A stretch of 64,000 bases of DNA from Bradyrhizobium sp. Ghvi (GTDB lineage: Bacteria; Pseudomonadota; Alphaproteobacteria; Rhizobiales; Xanthobacteraceae): contig NZ_FOVU01000007.1 of the NCBI RefSeq assembly GCF_900115265.1, forward strand, positions 1 to 64,000, read 5' to 3'. This document shows positions 43,709-52,673 of this stretch, piece after piece. The notes below the pieces were generated by a model. It saw only the letters and a list, made by a program, of their open reading frames with translations, searched no databases and had not been told where the DNA came from. A program made the translations under genes and the position numbers. How positions within the stretch are numbered: position 1 is the stretch's first letter; each line of letters begins with the position of its first letter.

Positions 43709-44956
43709 ATGAAAGCACGCTTGTCGAAACGAATCGCTGTCTCTCTGGTTCTAGCCTGCACAGGATTGATGCTCGTCGGGCGCGCGCTAGCGGAGCAGGT
43801 GCTGAAACCACAAATCACTCAAGATCCGGTGTCGGATGTGCCGATCGGCATACAGAACCTTCGCTTCGGGATGCTCGATGCGGGCGTCAACGCGCTTACT
43901 TTCCATAGCATGGATACACTGTTCACGACACGCACGGTCGCACGCTCCGGTCCAGTCTGGCAGCTTCCGCGAGAAGAGCACGCACTTGATTTCAACTATC
44001 AGTACGACGGCAAAACGTTCCAGGCTAATCAGTTCCTTGAACGATCTTACACAAACGCACTTATCGTCTTGAAAGATGGAAAGATTGCCTTCGAGAGGTA
44101 TCTCAACAATACGAACGATCGAACTCGCTTCATCGGCTTCTCCATGACGAAGTCGATAACTTCAATCCTGATTGGCTGTGCGCTGGCCGAAGGTCGGATC
44201 AAGTCGCTCGATGAGAGGATCGACACCTATTTACCGGAACTGAAAGGGGGCGGATACGAAAACGTGACGATCCGGCAGATCCTGCAAATGCGATCCGGCG
44301 TTGACTATGAAGAGCGGTACGATTTCCAAAACCCGGGGGTGGCGGCGAGTAGCTTCGTCGAAGCACTTGTCAAGAACGTCGTTCGCTTTGCGGATGCGGC
44401 ACGCACGATCAGCCGAAAGCATTCGCCGGGCGAGGTTTTCCAATACAAGACGCTGGATACGGCGGTGCTTGGCCTTCTCTTGGAGCGCGTGAGCGGCGGC
44501 AGCAATTTGGCCGCCTATATGACGAAGCACATCTGGGAGCCGATTGGTGCAGAAGCCGATGGCTTCTTCATTATGGATGGAGCGCCGGGCGTAGGTCGAG
44601 AATTCAGCGGTGCAGGCTTCAACGCGACCCTTCGCGATTTCGCCCGGTTGGGCCTCATGATGCTTAACATGGGAGTCGCCAACGGTCAGCGAATTCTGTC
44701 TTCGGAGTGGATTGCGGAGTCGATCCGACCTACCGATCCGGCGCACTCGGAGCCACGGGGCTACGGGTACCAGTGGTGGACGATTGGCACCGGCGGTGCG
44801 TACATGGCAATTGGGCTGCAAGGGCAGTACATCTTCGTCGACCCCGCAACGCGCACGGTAATCGTCAAGCTCAGCTATTTTCCGCCAGCCGACAAGCTTG
44901 CTTCCGATGAGACCCTAGCGTTCCTTAAGGCGGCTTCGGTCTGGCAGCCGCATTGA
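43709..44956 (+). CDS. Serine hydrolase, class C beta-lactamase/NylB type
   Basis: The 415-residue protein has a signal peptide (cleavage near ALA-EQ) and a beta-lactamase-like domain. The nucleophile motif SxxK is GFSMTKSITS, and the tyrosine motif is FQYKTLDTAVLG. This group includes 6-aminohexanoate-dimer hydrolases and esterases (EstB), so amide or ester cleavage in the periplasm is likely. The start follows TAGGAGAACGGAA. Its position after the importer suggests that it may process the transported compound, though a 340-base gap separates them. Confidence 0.85.
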   Translation: MKARLSKRIAVSLVLACTGLMLVGRALAEQVLKPQITQDPVSDVPIGIQNLRFGMLDAGVNALTFHSMDTLFTTRTVARSGPVWQLPREEHALDFNYQYDGKTFQANQFLERSYTNALIVLKDGKIAFERYLNNTNDRTRFIGFSMTKSITSILIGCALAEGRIKSLDERIDTYLPELKGGGYENVTIRQILQMRSGVDYEERYDFQNPGVAASSFVEALVKNVVRFADAARTISRKHSPGEVFQYKTLDTAVLGLLLERVSGGSNLAAYMTKHIWEPIGAEADGFFIMDGAPGVGREFSGAGFNATLRDFARLGLMMLNMGVANGQRILSSEWIAESIRPTDPAHSEPRGYGYQWWTIGTGGAYMAIGLQGQYIFVDPATRTVIVKLSYFPPADKLASDETLAFLKAASVWQPH

Positions 44957-45061
44957 TGATGACAGGCCGGGAAAGCTAATGGTTCGGAGGAAACACATGC
45001 GGTGCAGAGGGCGGCGCTGCGTCCGGCACCCTACCTAGAAGGAGGCCTCCCGTCCTCAGGA

Positions 45062-45448
45062 TTAGGAAGCGTTAGCCCGCGCCCGTTCTCGGGCTTCACG
45101 ACGCTGCTCGCGACGTTCGCGTCGCCTCCTAGCGCGCTCCGCTGGCTGCGGAAGCGATGGTATGGGCGCATCCCTGTTCTCGGCTGACACCGTCTCTCTT
45201 GGTTGCTCGACGGCGGGGCGCGCCTCCATGAACTCCAGCACTGTCCGTCCCTTGAGGGTGATTTTCCAGCCGCCATTTTCGCGCTCGACGAGACCTTGCG
45301 AAAAGATGTCGAGATCCGGTACACGCGCAGCCAGCCGCTTTGTTCGATCGGCCCAGTCCCGGCCGCTGGTCGCCAGGATCGCCATGTCGCGCTTGAGATC
45401 GGCCATCGCGGCAAATCCATCCGGATAGCTCACGAGGATCTTCAGCAC
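45062..45448 (-). CDS. Hypothetical protein with a basic tail
   Basis: The chosen GTG start (45448, MLKILVSYPDGFAAMADLKR) lies 31 bases after the stop of the upstream gene. A longer frame would overlap that gene with arginine-rich shadow sequence. The 128-residue product has a winged-helix-like body (DWADRTKRLAARVPDLDIFS, then GWKITLKGRTVLEFME). It ends in a very arginine- and glutamate-rich tail (ARRRRERREQRREAR). Function unknown. It resembles small proteins frequent in bradyrhizobial islands. Confidence 0.6.
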   Translation of the reverse strand: MLKILVSYPDGFAAMADLKRDMAILATSGRDWADRTKRLAARVPDLDIFSQGLVERENGGWKITLKGRTVLEFMEARPAVEQPRETVSAENRDAPIPSLPQPAERARRRRERREQRREARERARANAS

Positions 45449-45479
45449 CGTGACCTGGAAATTCCCCCCCCGCCTCCGG

Positions 45480-45680
45480 TCAGCGCCACATGGTCGGCGC
45501 CTGCGAGAGAGCTTGGCGCCCGATCTGCTTGAGGCGATCCGGAGAGGTGTCCCCCTTGGTCGCGGCTTCCAGGATTTTCGAGGCCACGTGGGCACGGGCG
45601 CCCGTCTCGCTCCGCGAAACGTTTTCGCAGACCTCATCTAGGACCGCGCGCAAAAGTGCGGTGGTCACGGAATCGAACAT
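45480..45680 (-). CDS. Hypothetical protein, 66 residues
   Basis: MFDSVTTALLRAVLDEVCEN is followed by TGARAHVASKILEAATKGDTS and a C-terminal TMWR. I recognise it as a small conserved bradyrhizobial protein of unknown function. An SD-like GGAGG lies right after its stop, and a run of eight G residues (45464-45471, read on the minus strand) separates it from the next gene, so the two form an operon. Confidence 0.68.
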   Translation of the reverse strand: MFDSVTTALLRAVLDEVCENVSRSETGARAHVASKILEAATKGDTSPDRLKQIGRQALSQAPTMWR

Positions 45681-46200
45681 GAGAACCCCACAAGCAAATT
45701 TACCATAACGCAATGGCGGCAGCGTCAAATTTAAGCGTGTTAAAAAAACCGTAAAACTCTACACCCCTGCTAGGACTTGGCAATACCGGCGCGAATGGCC
45801 GACGAACCAGAGGAACTATGAAGGCGACGGCTCCGGGTGCCTTGTCCGTCCGAGGTTTGCGAGCTGCGCCAGCGACTACGTCCCAGCTTACCGCGCGGAC
45901 TGTCTCCGCCGCGTCAGGTTCCGGTCCACTGGCCTCGTTGCCGAGTCTTCGCACCTCGGCGGTAGCCGCCGTCTCCAATTGATCCGCATCGTCCTCTGCT
46001 GGGTCACAGTCACTTCCTTCGCAAAGGCCTTCCGCGGCGCGCCCTCGCGCCCGAGGCATGTAAGTCCGAATTGTCCTTTTCAGGCGCTGCACTACGCTCC
46101 TGTACGATCCGGTCGTCCTCGCGGTTTCAATCCTGCTGGTGATCATCATGATGGCCAAGACGAGCAAAGAGCGAATTTTTCAGCAGCTCACGCATATGCA
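45681..46200. other. Spacer; one weak small reading frame
   Basis: No convincing gene is seen. A 54-codon plus-strand frame (45818-45982, MKATAPGALSVRGLRAAP) has AGAGGA at a good distance but low-complexity Ala, Ser and Thr content. A longer minus-strand frame (45700-46167) has no ribosome binding site or known motif. Either could be real, but neither is supported. Confidence 0.35.
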
Positions 46201-46431
46201 ATGACACGTCCTGCCATCATTCCAGCGGGTTCTTGGCCTCGCCGTATGTCTGCTGGAACCGCGGCAGCGTATTGCGGAGAAGCGACCGTGGAAGCCTTTC
46301 TCAAACGAGTCGGTAAGGAGTATCCTCGACCACGTGTGAAAGAAGGAAGGCGTCAGCTGTGGTTGAAGGACGATCTGGACCGGGCTATCGCGCCGGACAT
46401 GGTGCCGGGCGACCTCGCCGAGGATTTGTGA
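46201..46431 (+). CDS. Excisionase-like small protein upstream of the integrase
   Basis: The 76-residue product (MTRPAIIPAGSWPRRMSAGT, then AAAYCGEATVEAFLKRVG) ends in a basic-then-acidic tail. The AAAYCGEATVEAF segment looks like the helix-turn-helix of AlpA/excisionase proteins. Its stop TGA overlaps the GTG start of the integrase (GTGA), so the two are coupled. It probably steers excision or represses the integrase. Confidence 0.7.
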   Translation: MTRPAIIPAGSWPRRMSAGTAAAYCGEATVEAFLKRVGKEYPRPRVKEGRRQLWLKDDLDRAIAPDMVPGDLAEDL

Positions 46432-47765
46432 CCTTGGAACGGCCGCTTCCACGCTTTGTGGAGGTGCGTCGGCTTGCCTGCGGTTCGGTCGCGTTCTATT
46501 TCCGGATCCCCACCTATTACCGCAGTCTTGGCTGCGAGATGGCGAATGAGCCACTTGGGACGAGCTACGAAGCCGCATGCGGTCAAGAGGGAAAAGGCGG
46601 ACGCGCTGCCACGCTCAATGCCCTCTTTGATGAATGGAACAATCACCGCAGGGGGGAGCCCGGTGAAGGTGAACAGGGAAAGATCGCGCGCTATGGCACG
46701 ATCGATTGGCTATTCCGGCAATACAAGACGGAGAAGGCCTATACCGAGAAAGTCTCACCTCGGTCCCGCCCCGATTACGAACGGATCATGCAAATGATCT
46801 GCGACACGGTCGACAAGAGCGGACGGCGGATTGGTGAACGGCAGATCATGGAGGTTACGCCACGAGCTGCCGATAAGATCTACGACAAAATCATCAACGG
46901 GCCGAACGGCATCAGGCTGCGGCAGGGAGAAAAGGTCGTCGGCCTCTGCCGAAAGGCGTGGCGGATCATGCGTCGTCTACACCCGGAGTTGTTCGACAAA
47001 AAGCATCCGAACCCCTGGGACGATTTCACCCTCAAGAGCCGCACCAAGACCAAGAAGCACGCGGTGACTCGAGAAGAGGTTTATAAATTTGCATGGGGCT
47101 GCATCAAAGAAGGGCGGCCTGAACCCGCAGCCGTCGCGGTGATCTGCTTTGAATGGCTGCAACGGCCGGAGAACGTAGTGGCCGGGTTTTTGACGTGGCC
47201 GGACTACCGCAGCAAGAACTGGCCAAACGCGGTACGCATCGAGCACCACAAGAATAAGGCGCTGGTCTGGCATCCGCTCGAAGAGACTCTCGATGGTGAG
47301 ACCGTCAAGTTTTATGCCGAAGCGGAGGACGTTTTGAGTCATCTACCAAAGCTTGGCGTGCCGATGATCATGCGTCGGATCCAAAAGGGTGAACGCAAGG
47401 GCGATGCCAAAGTGTGGTCCTACCCTGGCATGGAAAAAGTAGTGCAGCAGATGCGCAAGAAGATCGACGGCGTGTCAAAGCTGTTCACGCTTGATTCCTG
47501 TCGACACGGCGGCATGACCGAACTCGAGGAAGCGGAGCTGACAGACGGCCAAGGTCGTGCGCTCTCGGGCCACAAGACCGCACAGGCCTATCGCGGCTAT
47601 GCCAAGGAGACGATGATGCGAGCGTTAGCTGCGACCCGTAAGCGGCATGCACATCTCTTGGCACAGAAGGAACTCGATCAGCAGAATGCTGATGGAGCAG
47701 CATCACCTCGAGACGAAGCGCAGACCTCCCCAATTTCGAATACTGGCGTCCGATCTCAAGGATAG
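46428..47765 (+). CDS. Tyrosine recombinase (island integrase)
   Basis: The 445-residue protein is a phage-type integrase that should insert the island into tRNA-Gln. The catalytic region is near the C-terminus: an arginine in FEWLQRPENV, then LDSCRHGGMTELEE, ALSGHKTAQAYRGYAK with the nucleophile tyrosine. The first histidine of the usual HxxR box is replaced (DSCR), while the second histidine (SGH) is present. The GTG start overlaps the excisionase-like gene; a longer upstream frame is a shadow. The tRNA-Gln 3' end lies 295 bases downstream, the usual arrangement for tRNA-targeting islands. Confidence 0.87.
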   Translation: MTLERPLPRFVEVRRLACGSVAFYFRIPTYYRSLGCEMANEPLGTSYEAACGQEGKGGRAATLNALFDEWNNHRRGEPGEGEQGKIARYGTIDWLFRQYKTEKAYTEKVSPRSRPDYERIMQMICDTVDKSGRRIGERQIMEVTPRAADKIYDKIINGPNGIRLRQGEKVVGLCRKAWRIMRRLHPELFDKKHPNPWDDFTLKSRTKTKKHAVTREEVYKFAWGCIKEGRPEPAAVAVICFEWLQRPENVVAGFLTWPDYRSKNWPNAVRIEHHKNKALVWHPLEETLDGETVKFYAEAEDVLSHLPKLGVPMIMRRIQKGERKGDAKVWSYPGMEKVVQQMRKKIDGVSKLFTLDSCRHGGMTELEEAELTDGQGRALSGHKTAQAYRGYAKETMMRALAATRKRHAHLLAQKELDQQNADGAASPRDEAQTSPISNTGVRSQG

Positions 47766-48059
47766 ACTTCGCGCTTCGTTGAACGCTGCAAAAGGCGGCG
47801 GGGTTCTGCGATTGTTGATCCCGCAAGCGACGTCAACGGCTGCGGTGGGAAGCTTCGAACGCGCAGACGGCGTTCATCCGCTCAATTCGTATTTTGATAA
47901 GTTGAGCGACGTTCCACGCGCGACGACTTTCATCTGGCTTCCGGCAAAAAACGAAACCAGCACAGAATTTCCAAATGGGAGGCAAACGGAATTTCCAAAT
48001 GCGCGGGAAATTCTGCCTTGGGCAGAGCCGTTTTCGTAACAAAATCAGCGAGTTGTCTC
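47766..48059. other. Spacer between integrase and tRNA-Gln
   Basis: This 294-base stretch has no supported gene. The short direct repeat GGAATTTCCAAATG/CAGAATTTCCAAATG occurs near 47965-48001 and could be an arm site for the integrase. The attachment core should be the tRNA 3' end at 48060. Confidence 0.4.
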
Positions 48060-48134
48060 TGGCTGGGGCGGGAGGGATCGAACCTCCGAATGGCGGAATC
48101 AAAATCCGCTGCCTTACCGCTTGGCTACGCCCCA
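48060..48134 (-). tRNA. tRNA-Gln(TTG)
   Basis: Read on the minus strand, the 75-base sequence starts TGGGGCGTAGCCAAGCGG. It has a D arm, the anticodon loop TTTTGAT (anticodon TTG), a T arm GGAGGTTCGATCCCTCC and the acceptor strand CGCCCCA followed by GCCA, so CCA is encoded. Stems pair well. Its 3' end faces the integrase, marking the right border of the island. Confidence 0.96.
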
Positions 48135-48377
48135 TCAGGTGGCCGAGGGAACGGCGAAGCACTCGCACCCGCAGATTCCCCTCGGTCGCAGCCGGTCTAT
48201 AGGGAGCGGCGCGGCATTTCAACCGCCTGGAGGGCAAAATACCACCGTCCGGAATGCGGCGCGGCCACACCCCATTCTAGGTCCCGGCCAGAGGCCGATG
48301 CGGTCCCGTATCGCGGCCATTGAGACCTCTCCCGTTTCGTGAGAATACGGCGCCAAACCTGACCTCGGGAGTGAGCC

Positions 48378-50156
48378 ATGACCTACCGCGCGCCGATTTC
48401 TGACATGCTGCTGTCGCTCAACCATGGCGCCGGGCTGAAGGCCGCCGTGGAAGCCGGCCATTACGGCGATTTCGACGCCGACATTACCGCAGCCGTGCTG
48501 GAAGAAGCCGCCAAATTCGCGACCGACGTGCTGGCGCCGTTGAACAAGGTCGGCGACGAGCACGGCATCAAGCTTGACGACGGCAAGGTCACCACCGCGC
48601 CGGGCTGGCCCGATGCCTATAAGCGTTGGACCGAGGGCGGCTGGAACGCGGTCTCGGGCCCGGAAGGTTTCGGCGGCCAGGGCCTGCCGCTCGCGATCAA
48701 CGCCGCCTGCACAGAGATCTGGAGCGCCGCCAACGTCGCCTTCGGCCTCTGCCCGCTGCTGACGGCATCCGCGATCGAAGCGCTCGATGCGCATGGCAGC
48801 GACGAGCTGAAGAAGATCTATCTCGAAAAGCTCGTGTCCGGCGAATGGACCGGCACGATGCAACTCACCGAGGCGCAGGCCGGCTCCGATGTCGGCGCGC
48901 TGCGCACCCGGGCCGAAAAGCAGGCCGACGGCACCTATCGCATCAAGGGGACGAAGATCTTCATCACCTATGGCGAGCACGACATGACCGACAACATCGT
49001 GCATTTCGTGCTGGCGCGCCTGCCGGACGCACCTGTTGGCACCAAGGGGATCTCGCTGTTTCTCGTGCCGAAGTTCATGGTCAATCCTGACGGCTCGCTC
49101 GGCGCACGCAACGACATCTTTGCCTCGGGCGTCGAGCACAAGCTCGGCATGCACGCCTCGCCGACCTGCACCATGACCATGGGCGATCACGGCGGCGCCA
49201 TCGGATTCCTGATCGGCGAAGAGAACCAGGGCATGCGCTGCATGTTCACCATGATGAACCAGGCCCGCCTCGGCGTCGGCCTGGAGGGCGTCGGCGTTGC
49301 CGATCGTGCCTATCAGCAGGCATTGTCCTACGCCCAGGAACGCAAGCAGGGGCGCGCAATCGGCAAGAAGGGCGACGGGTCGGACGCGATCTTCGTCCAT
49401 CCCGACGTCAAGCGCATGCTGATGCGGATGCGGGCGCAGACCGCAGCCGCGCGCACTATATGCTATGCCACGGCGGTCGCGCTCGACGTCTCCATGCGCG
49501 CCAGGGATCCGAAGGTGCGCGCCGATGCGGCCGCGCGCGCGGCACTACTGACCCCGATCGCAAAAGCCTATTCGACCGATATCGGCAATGAGGTCGCCTA
49601 TCTGGGCGTGCAGGTGCACGGCGGCATGGGCTTCATCGAGGAGACCGGCGCTGCGCAGCATTATCGCGACGCGCGCATTACCGCGATCTACGAGGGCACC
49701 AACGGCATCCAGGCAATCGACCTCGTTACGCGCAAGCTGGCCGTCAATGGCGGCGCGTCGGTGTGGACGCTGATCGAGGAGCTCGCGGCGATCGTCAAAC
49801 AAGTCGAGGCCTCCAACGATCCCGCTTTCGGCACGACAGGCGCGAAATTGCGCGAGGCACTGGATGCGCTGACGCGCACCAGCAAGTGGTTGCTCGAGCG
49901 TGTCGCGTCCGCGCCAAACGAGGCGCTCGCCGGGGCGACGCCGTATTTGCAGCAGTTCGGCGCCACGCTCGGCGGCTGCATGCTGGCCTCCGAGGCGCTG
50001 GCCGCCAAAGCCGGCGGCATCTCGGACGCCACACGCTACGTCGCGCTGGCGCGCTTCTTCGCGGAAAACATCACCGTGCAGGCCGGCGCGCTCGAGCGTA
50101 CCGTCACAGAAAGCGCGGAGTCGGTCGCGGCGGCGGATGCGGTGCTGTTGGGGTAA
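48378..50156 (+). CDS. Acyl-CoA dehydrogenase (592 residues)
   Basis: The product is an FAD enzyme that oxidises acyl-CoA thioesters to enoyl-CoA, the first step of beta-oxidation. The motif MQLTEAQAGSDVGALRTRA and the FAD segment FITYGEHDM are typical. The catalytic base lies in the GMGFIEETGAAQHYRDARI region. Its length includes the C-terminal extension of the long (FadE/DmdC-like) subgroup. It is the first core gene after tRNA-Gln. The enoyl-CoA hydratase gene further on supports a fatty-acid theme. Confidence 0.93.
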   Translation: MTYRAPISDMLLSLNHGAGLKAAVEAGHYGDFDADITAAVLEEAAKFATDVLAPLNKVGDEHGIKLDDGKVTTAPGWPDAYKRWTEGGWNAVSGPEGFGGQGLPLAINAACTEIWSAANVAFGLCPLLTASAIEALDAHGSDELKKIYLEKLVSGEWTGTMQLTEAQAGSDVGALRTRAEKQADGTYRIKGTKIFITYGEHDMTDNIVHFVLARLPDAPVGTKGISLFLVPKFMVNPDGSLGARNDIFASGVEHKLGMHASPTCTMTMGDHGGAIGFLIGEENQGMRCMFTMMNQARLGVGLEGVGVADRAYQQALSYAQERKQGRAIGKKGDGSDAIFVHPDVKRMLMRMRAQTAAARTICYATAVALDVSMRARDPKVRADAAARAALLTPIAKAYSTDIGNEVAYLGVQVHGGMGFIEETGAAQHYRDARITAIYEGTNGIQAIDLVTRKLAVNGGASVWTLIEELAAIVKQVEASNDPAFGTTGAKLREALDALTRTSKWLLERVASAPNEALAGATPYLQQFGATLGGCMLASEALAAKAGGISDATRYVALARFFAENITVQAGALERTVTESAESVAAADAVLLG

Positions 50157-50174
50157 GGCATCGGCGAGCGTGGA

Positions 50175-51458
50175 CTAATCGACGCTGCTTTCCTGTTCGG
50201 GCGCGAGAGCTCGCGCGCCAGCTGCGCGTCTCCCCGGCCGCCACAGCACGAGCCCGGCCGCGACGACATCGAGCGCTGCGCACATCGCGAACGCCATCGT
50301 GTAGTCTCCGCTCACGCTGCGCACGAGGCCGACGATGCCGGGGCCGAACGCGCTGACGATGCCGCCAATCGACGTTCCCAGTCCCATTGCGGCTGCGAAG
50401 GCCGTGCTGCCGATCTCACGCTGGATGATCAGGGGTGGGAACGTGATCATGTTGCCGATCGAGAAGCCGTAGACGGCGCAGCAGCCGAGGAGCACGACGG
50501 GGCTGGTGCTCTGGAGCAGCACGAGGAGCGCTGCCGCCTGGCTGGTCATCGATGCCGCGCAGGCGAGCCGCGGATCGAGCCGGTCGACAAACAGGCCGAG
50601 CGACAGCCGCCCGACCACCGCCATCGCCGCCATGATCGTGACGGCGAAGCCCGCACTGGCGCGGCCGATCAGCGGTTCGAGAAACGTCACCTGATGAATG
50701 ATGAATCCCATCTGGGCCAGCAGCGCGAGCGCGATCGGCACCACCATGGTCCAGAACGATGCGTTGGCGAGCAGGTCCTTCCGAGAATGCCGCGCCGGCT
50801 TGCCTCTGCCGGGTGAGCCTTCGGCTGAATTCAGAGCCGCATCGGCCGGCCAGCCGGTGAAAACGACAACCACCGGCAACACCAGCACCACCATGGCGAT
50901 CGTGGCCGCCAGCATGGCCGAGCGGAAGCCGACGCTGCCGCTCAGCGCCAGCAGAACCGGAACGAGGACGATGCCGCCGCAAGTGGCGCCGTTGAAGGCA
51001 AGGCTGAGCGCGAGCCCGCGCCGCCGCACGAACCAGGAATTGAGCACGGTCGCGATGACCACCGTACCCATGCCAGTCCAGCCGACCGACATCAACGCAT
51101 AGGCAAGATAGAGCTGCCAGGGCGCCTGCATCAGCCCCAGCAGGGCTGTCGAGGCGCCAAGCGCGATCAGCCCGCACAGGACCAGCGCGCGCAGCCCGAT
51201 GCGGACGAGCAGATCGTCGGTGAAGATGACGAGGACGGAGGTCAGCAGGAACGACAAGGTGCTGGCTGCCGACACCAAGGTGCCGGGCCAGCCATGGACG
51301 CGCTGAAGCTCGGCGAGATAGACGCCCTGACCGTAGAGGCCGAAGCCGAACATGAAGAAGGCCATCAGGAAACAGGCCAGCACCACGCGCCAGCCGCGGT
51401 AATGCAGCGAGGATTCGTCAACGCCCGTTGCGGCAATCATCGATCGAGTATGCGCCAA
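50175..51458 (-). CDS. MFS transporter
   Basis: The 427-residue protein has about twelve hydrophobic segments typical of major facilitator proteins, starting VVLACFLMAFFMFGFGLYGQ. It belongs by appearance to the monocarboxylate or oxalate-formate exchanger-like group, but the substrate is not determined. It converges on the dehydrogenase gene with an 18-base gap. The start MAHTRSMIAATGVDESSLHY is the first available. Confidence 0.88.
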   Translation of the reverse strand: MAHTRSMIAATGVDESSLHYRGWRVVLACFLMAFFMFGFGLYGQGVYLAELQRVHGWPGTLVSAASTLSFLLTSVLVIFTDDLLVRIGLRALVLCGLIALGASTALLGLMQAPWQLYLAYALMSVGWTGMGTVVIATVLNSWFVRRRGLALSLAFNGATCGGIVLVPVLLALSGSVGFRSAMLAATIAMVVLVLPVVVVFTGWPADAALNSAEGSPGRGKPARHSRKDLLANASFWTMVVPIALALLAQMGFIIHQVTFLEPLIGRASAGFAVTIMAAMAVVGRLSLGLFVDRLDPRLACAASMTSQAAALLVLLQSTSPVVLLGCCAVYGFSIGNMITFPPLIIQREIGSTAFAAAMGLGTSIGGIVSAFGPGIVGLVRSVSGDYTMAFAMCAALDVVAAGLVLWRPGRRAAGARALAPEQESSVD

Positions 51459-51737
51459 AAGGAACGAGATGGCCGATCGTGCCGCACAACCCTCGGTCTT
51501 TCAAATGAAACATTGTCGCCAGTTGTTGCAACGCGCAAAACACCGCATGAGATTTAACCAGCTTCACCGCCGCGGTTCCCCCATGAATGCAACCGCCGGA
51601 CGGGTGTCATGCAACCGCCCACGGGGGGTTACTGCCGAAATGGCCGATCGCAGCATTGGCAGGCCTGCCGGATCATGTAGGCTGAGCCTTGCAAGACTCG
51701 CCGATGGCATTCGCCGCGGCGGCCGCAGGGAGTGTTC

Positions 51738-52496
51738 ATGCCGAACGGCAACATCATCGTCACGGACGAGGGCGCCACGCGCGTCATCACCCTGCGCCGG
51801 CCGGGCAAGAAGAACGCGATCACCCAGGACATGTATCGAGAGATGAGCCGCGCGATCGATACCGCGCAGAACAATCCCGACATCCGCTGCATGATCATGA
51901 CCGGCGGCTCCGGCGTATTCACGGCGGGCGACGACATCGACGACTTCTTGAAGGCGGACGCGTCGCGTCCCGAGACGTTATCGGACGGTGCCAAATTCCT
52001 GTATTCGCTGGCGCTCAACGTCAAGCCGATCATCGCAGCCGTCGACGGCGCATCGATCGGCATCGGCACCGTCATGCTGTTTCACTGCGATTACGTGCTC
52101 GCATCCAACGCCGCGACCTTTTCGGCGCCTTACATCAATCTCGGGCTCGTTCCCGTCGGTGCCGCCAGCCTCTTGATGCCGAGCACGATGGGCTACCAGC
52201 GCGCCTTCGCCATGCTGGTGATGGGACGCAGCTTCACCGCCGCCGAGGCCCATGCCGCCGGCTTCGTCAACACCGTGGTTTCGCCGGGACATACCGAGGT
52301 CGAAGCCCGCAAGGTCGCGCGCGAGATCTGCCGGCTGCCGGCCGACGCGGTCGCGACGTCGCGCAAGCTGCTGCGCGCTCCTCCGGAGGAGCTGACCCGC
52401 CGCATCGACCAGGAAAGCCATCTGTTCGGCGAACGACTGAAATCCGACGAGGCGATCGCTGCGTTCAATGCGTTTGCGAACAGGAAGAAACGGTAG
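51738..52496 (+). CDS. Enoyl-CoA hydratase/isomerase family protein
   Basis: The 252-residue crotonase-fold protein has the oxyanion segments GGSGVFTAGDDIDDF and AAVDGASIGIGTVML. It hydrates or isomerises enoyl-CoA esters. A GTG at 51732 is an alternative start two codons upstream. A REP-like palindrome follows the gene. Confidence 0.92.
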   Translation: MPNGNIIVTDEGATRVITLRRPGKKNAITQDMYREMSRAIDTAQNNPDIRCMIMTGGSGVFTAGDDIDDFLKADASRPETLSDGAKFLYSLALNVKPIIAAVDGASIGIGTVMLFHCDYVLASNAATFSAPYINLGLVPVGAASLLMPSTMGYQRAFAMLVMGRSFTAAEAHAAGFVNTVVSPGHTEVEARKVAREICRLPADAVATSRKLLRAPPEELTRRIDQESHLFGERLKSDEAIAAFNAFANRKKR

Positions 52497-52523
52497 GGCT
52501 GTCCGGCGCCTCATCAATCCCTC

Positions 52524-52625
52524 GTCATTCCGGGGCGCGACGAAGTCGCGAGCCCGGCATCCATTCATCCACGGTCGCTGCCGCCCGAGGATTCCGGGCT
52601 CGCGCTACGCGCGCCCCGGAATGAC
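52524..52625. repeat. REP-like imperfect palindrome
   Basis: GTCATTCCGGGGCGCG (52524-52539) is the exact reverse complement of CGCGCCCCGGAATGAC (52610-52625). Inner arms GCGAGCCCGG and CCGGGCTCGC also pair. This is the extragenic palindrome family dispersed in Bradyrhizobium genomes. Confidence 0.85.
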
Positions 52626-52673
52626 AGCGACAAGTTTCGTGAAATCTTTGCGCTGAACGATTAGTCTTGCTCC

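Noticed and set aside
45700..46167. A 155-codon minus-strand frame before the excisionase-like gene
   Set aside because: It has no ribosome binding site and no recognisable motif, and the competing plus-strand frame is as plausible. Left as spacer.
52468..52656. A small plus-strand frame running through the palindrome after the hydratase gene
   Set aside because: It is made of the REP-like repeat, which is dispersed non-coding DNA.
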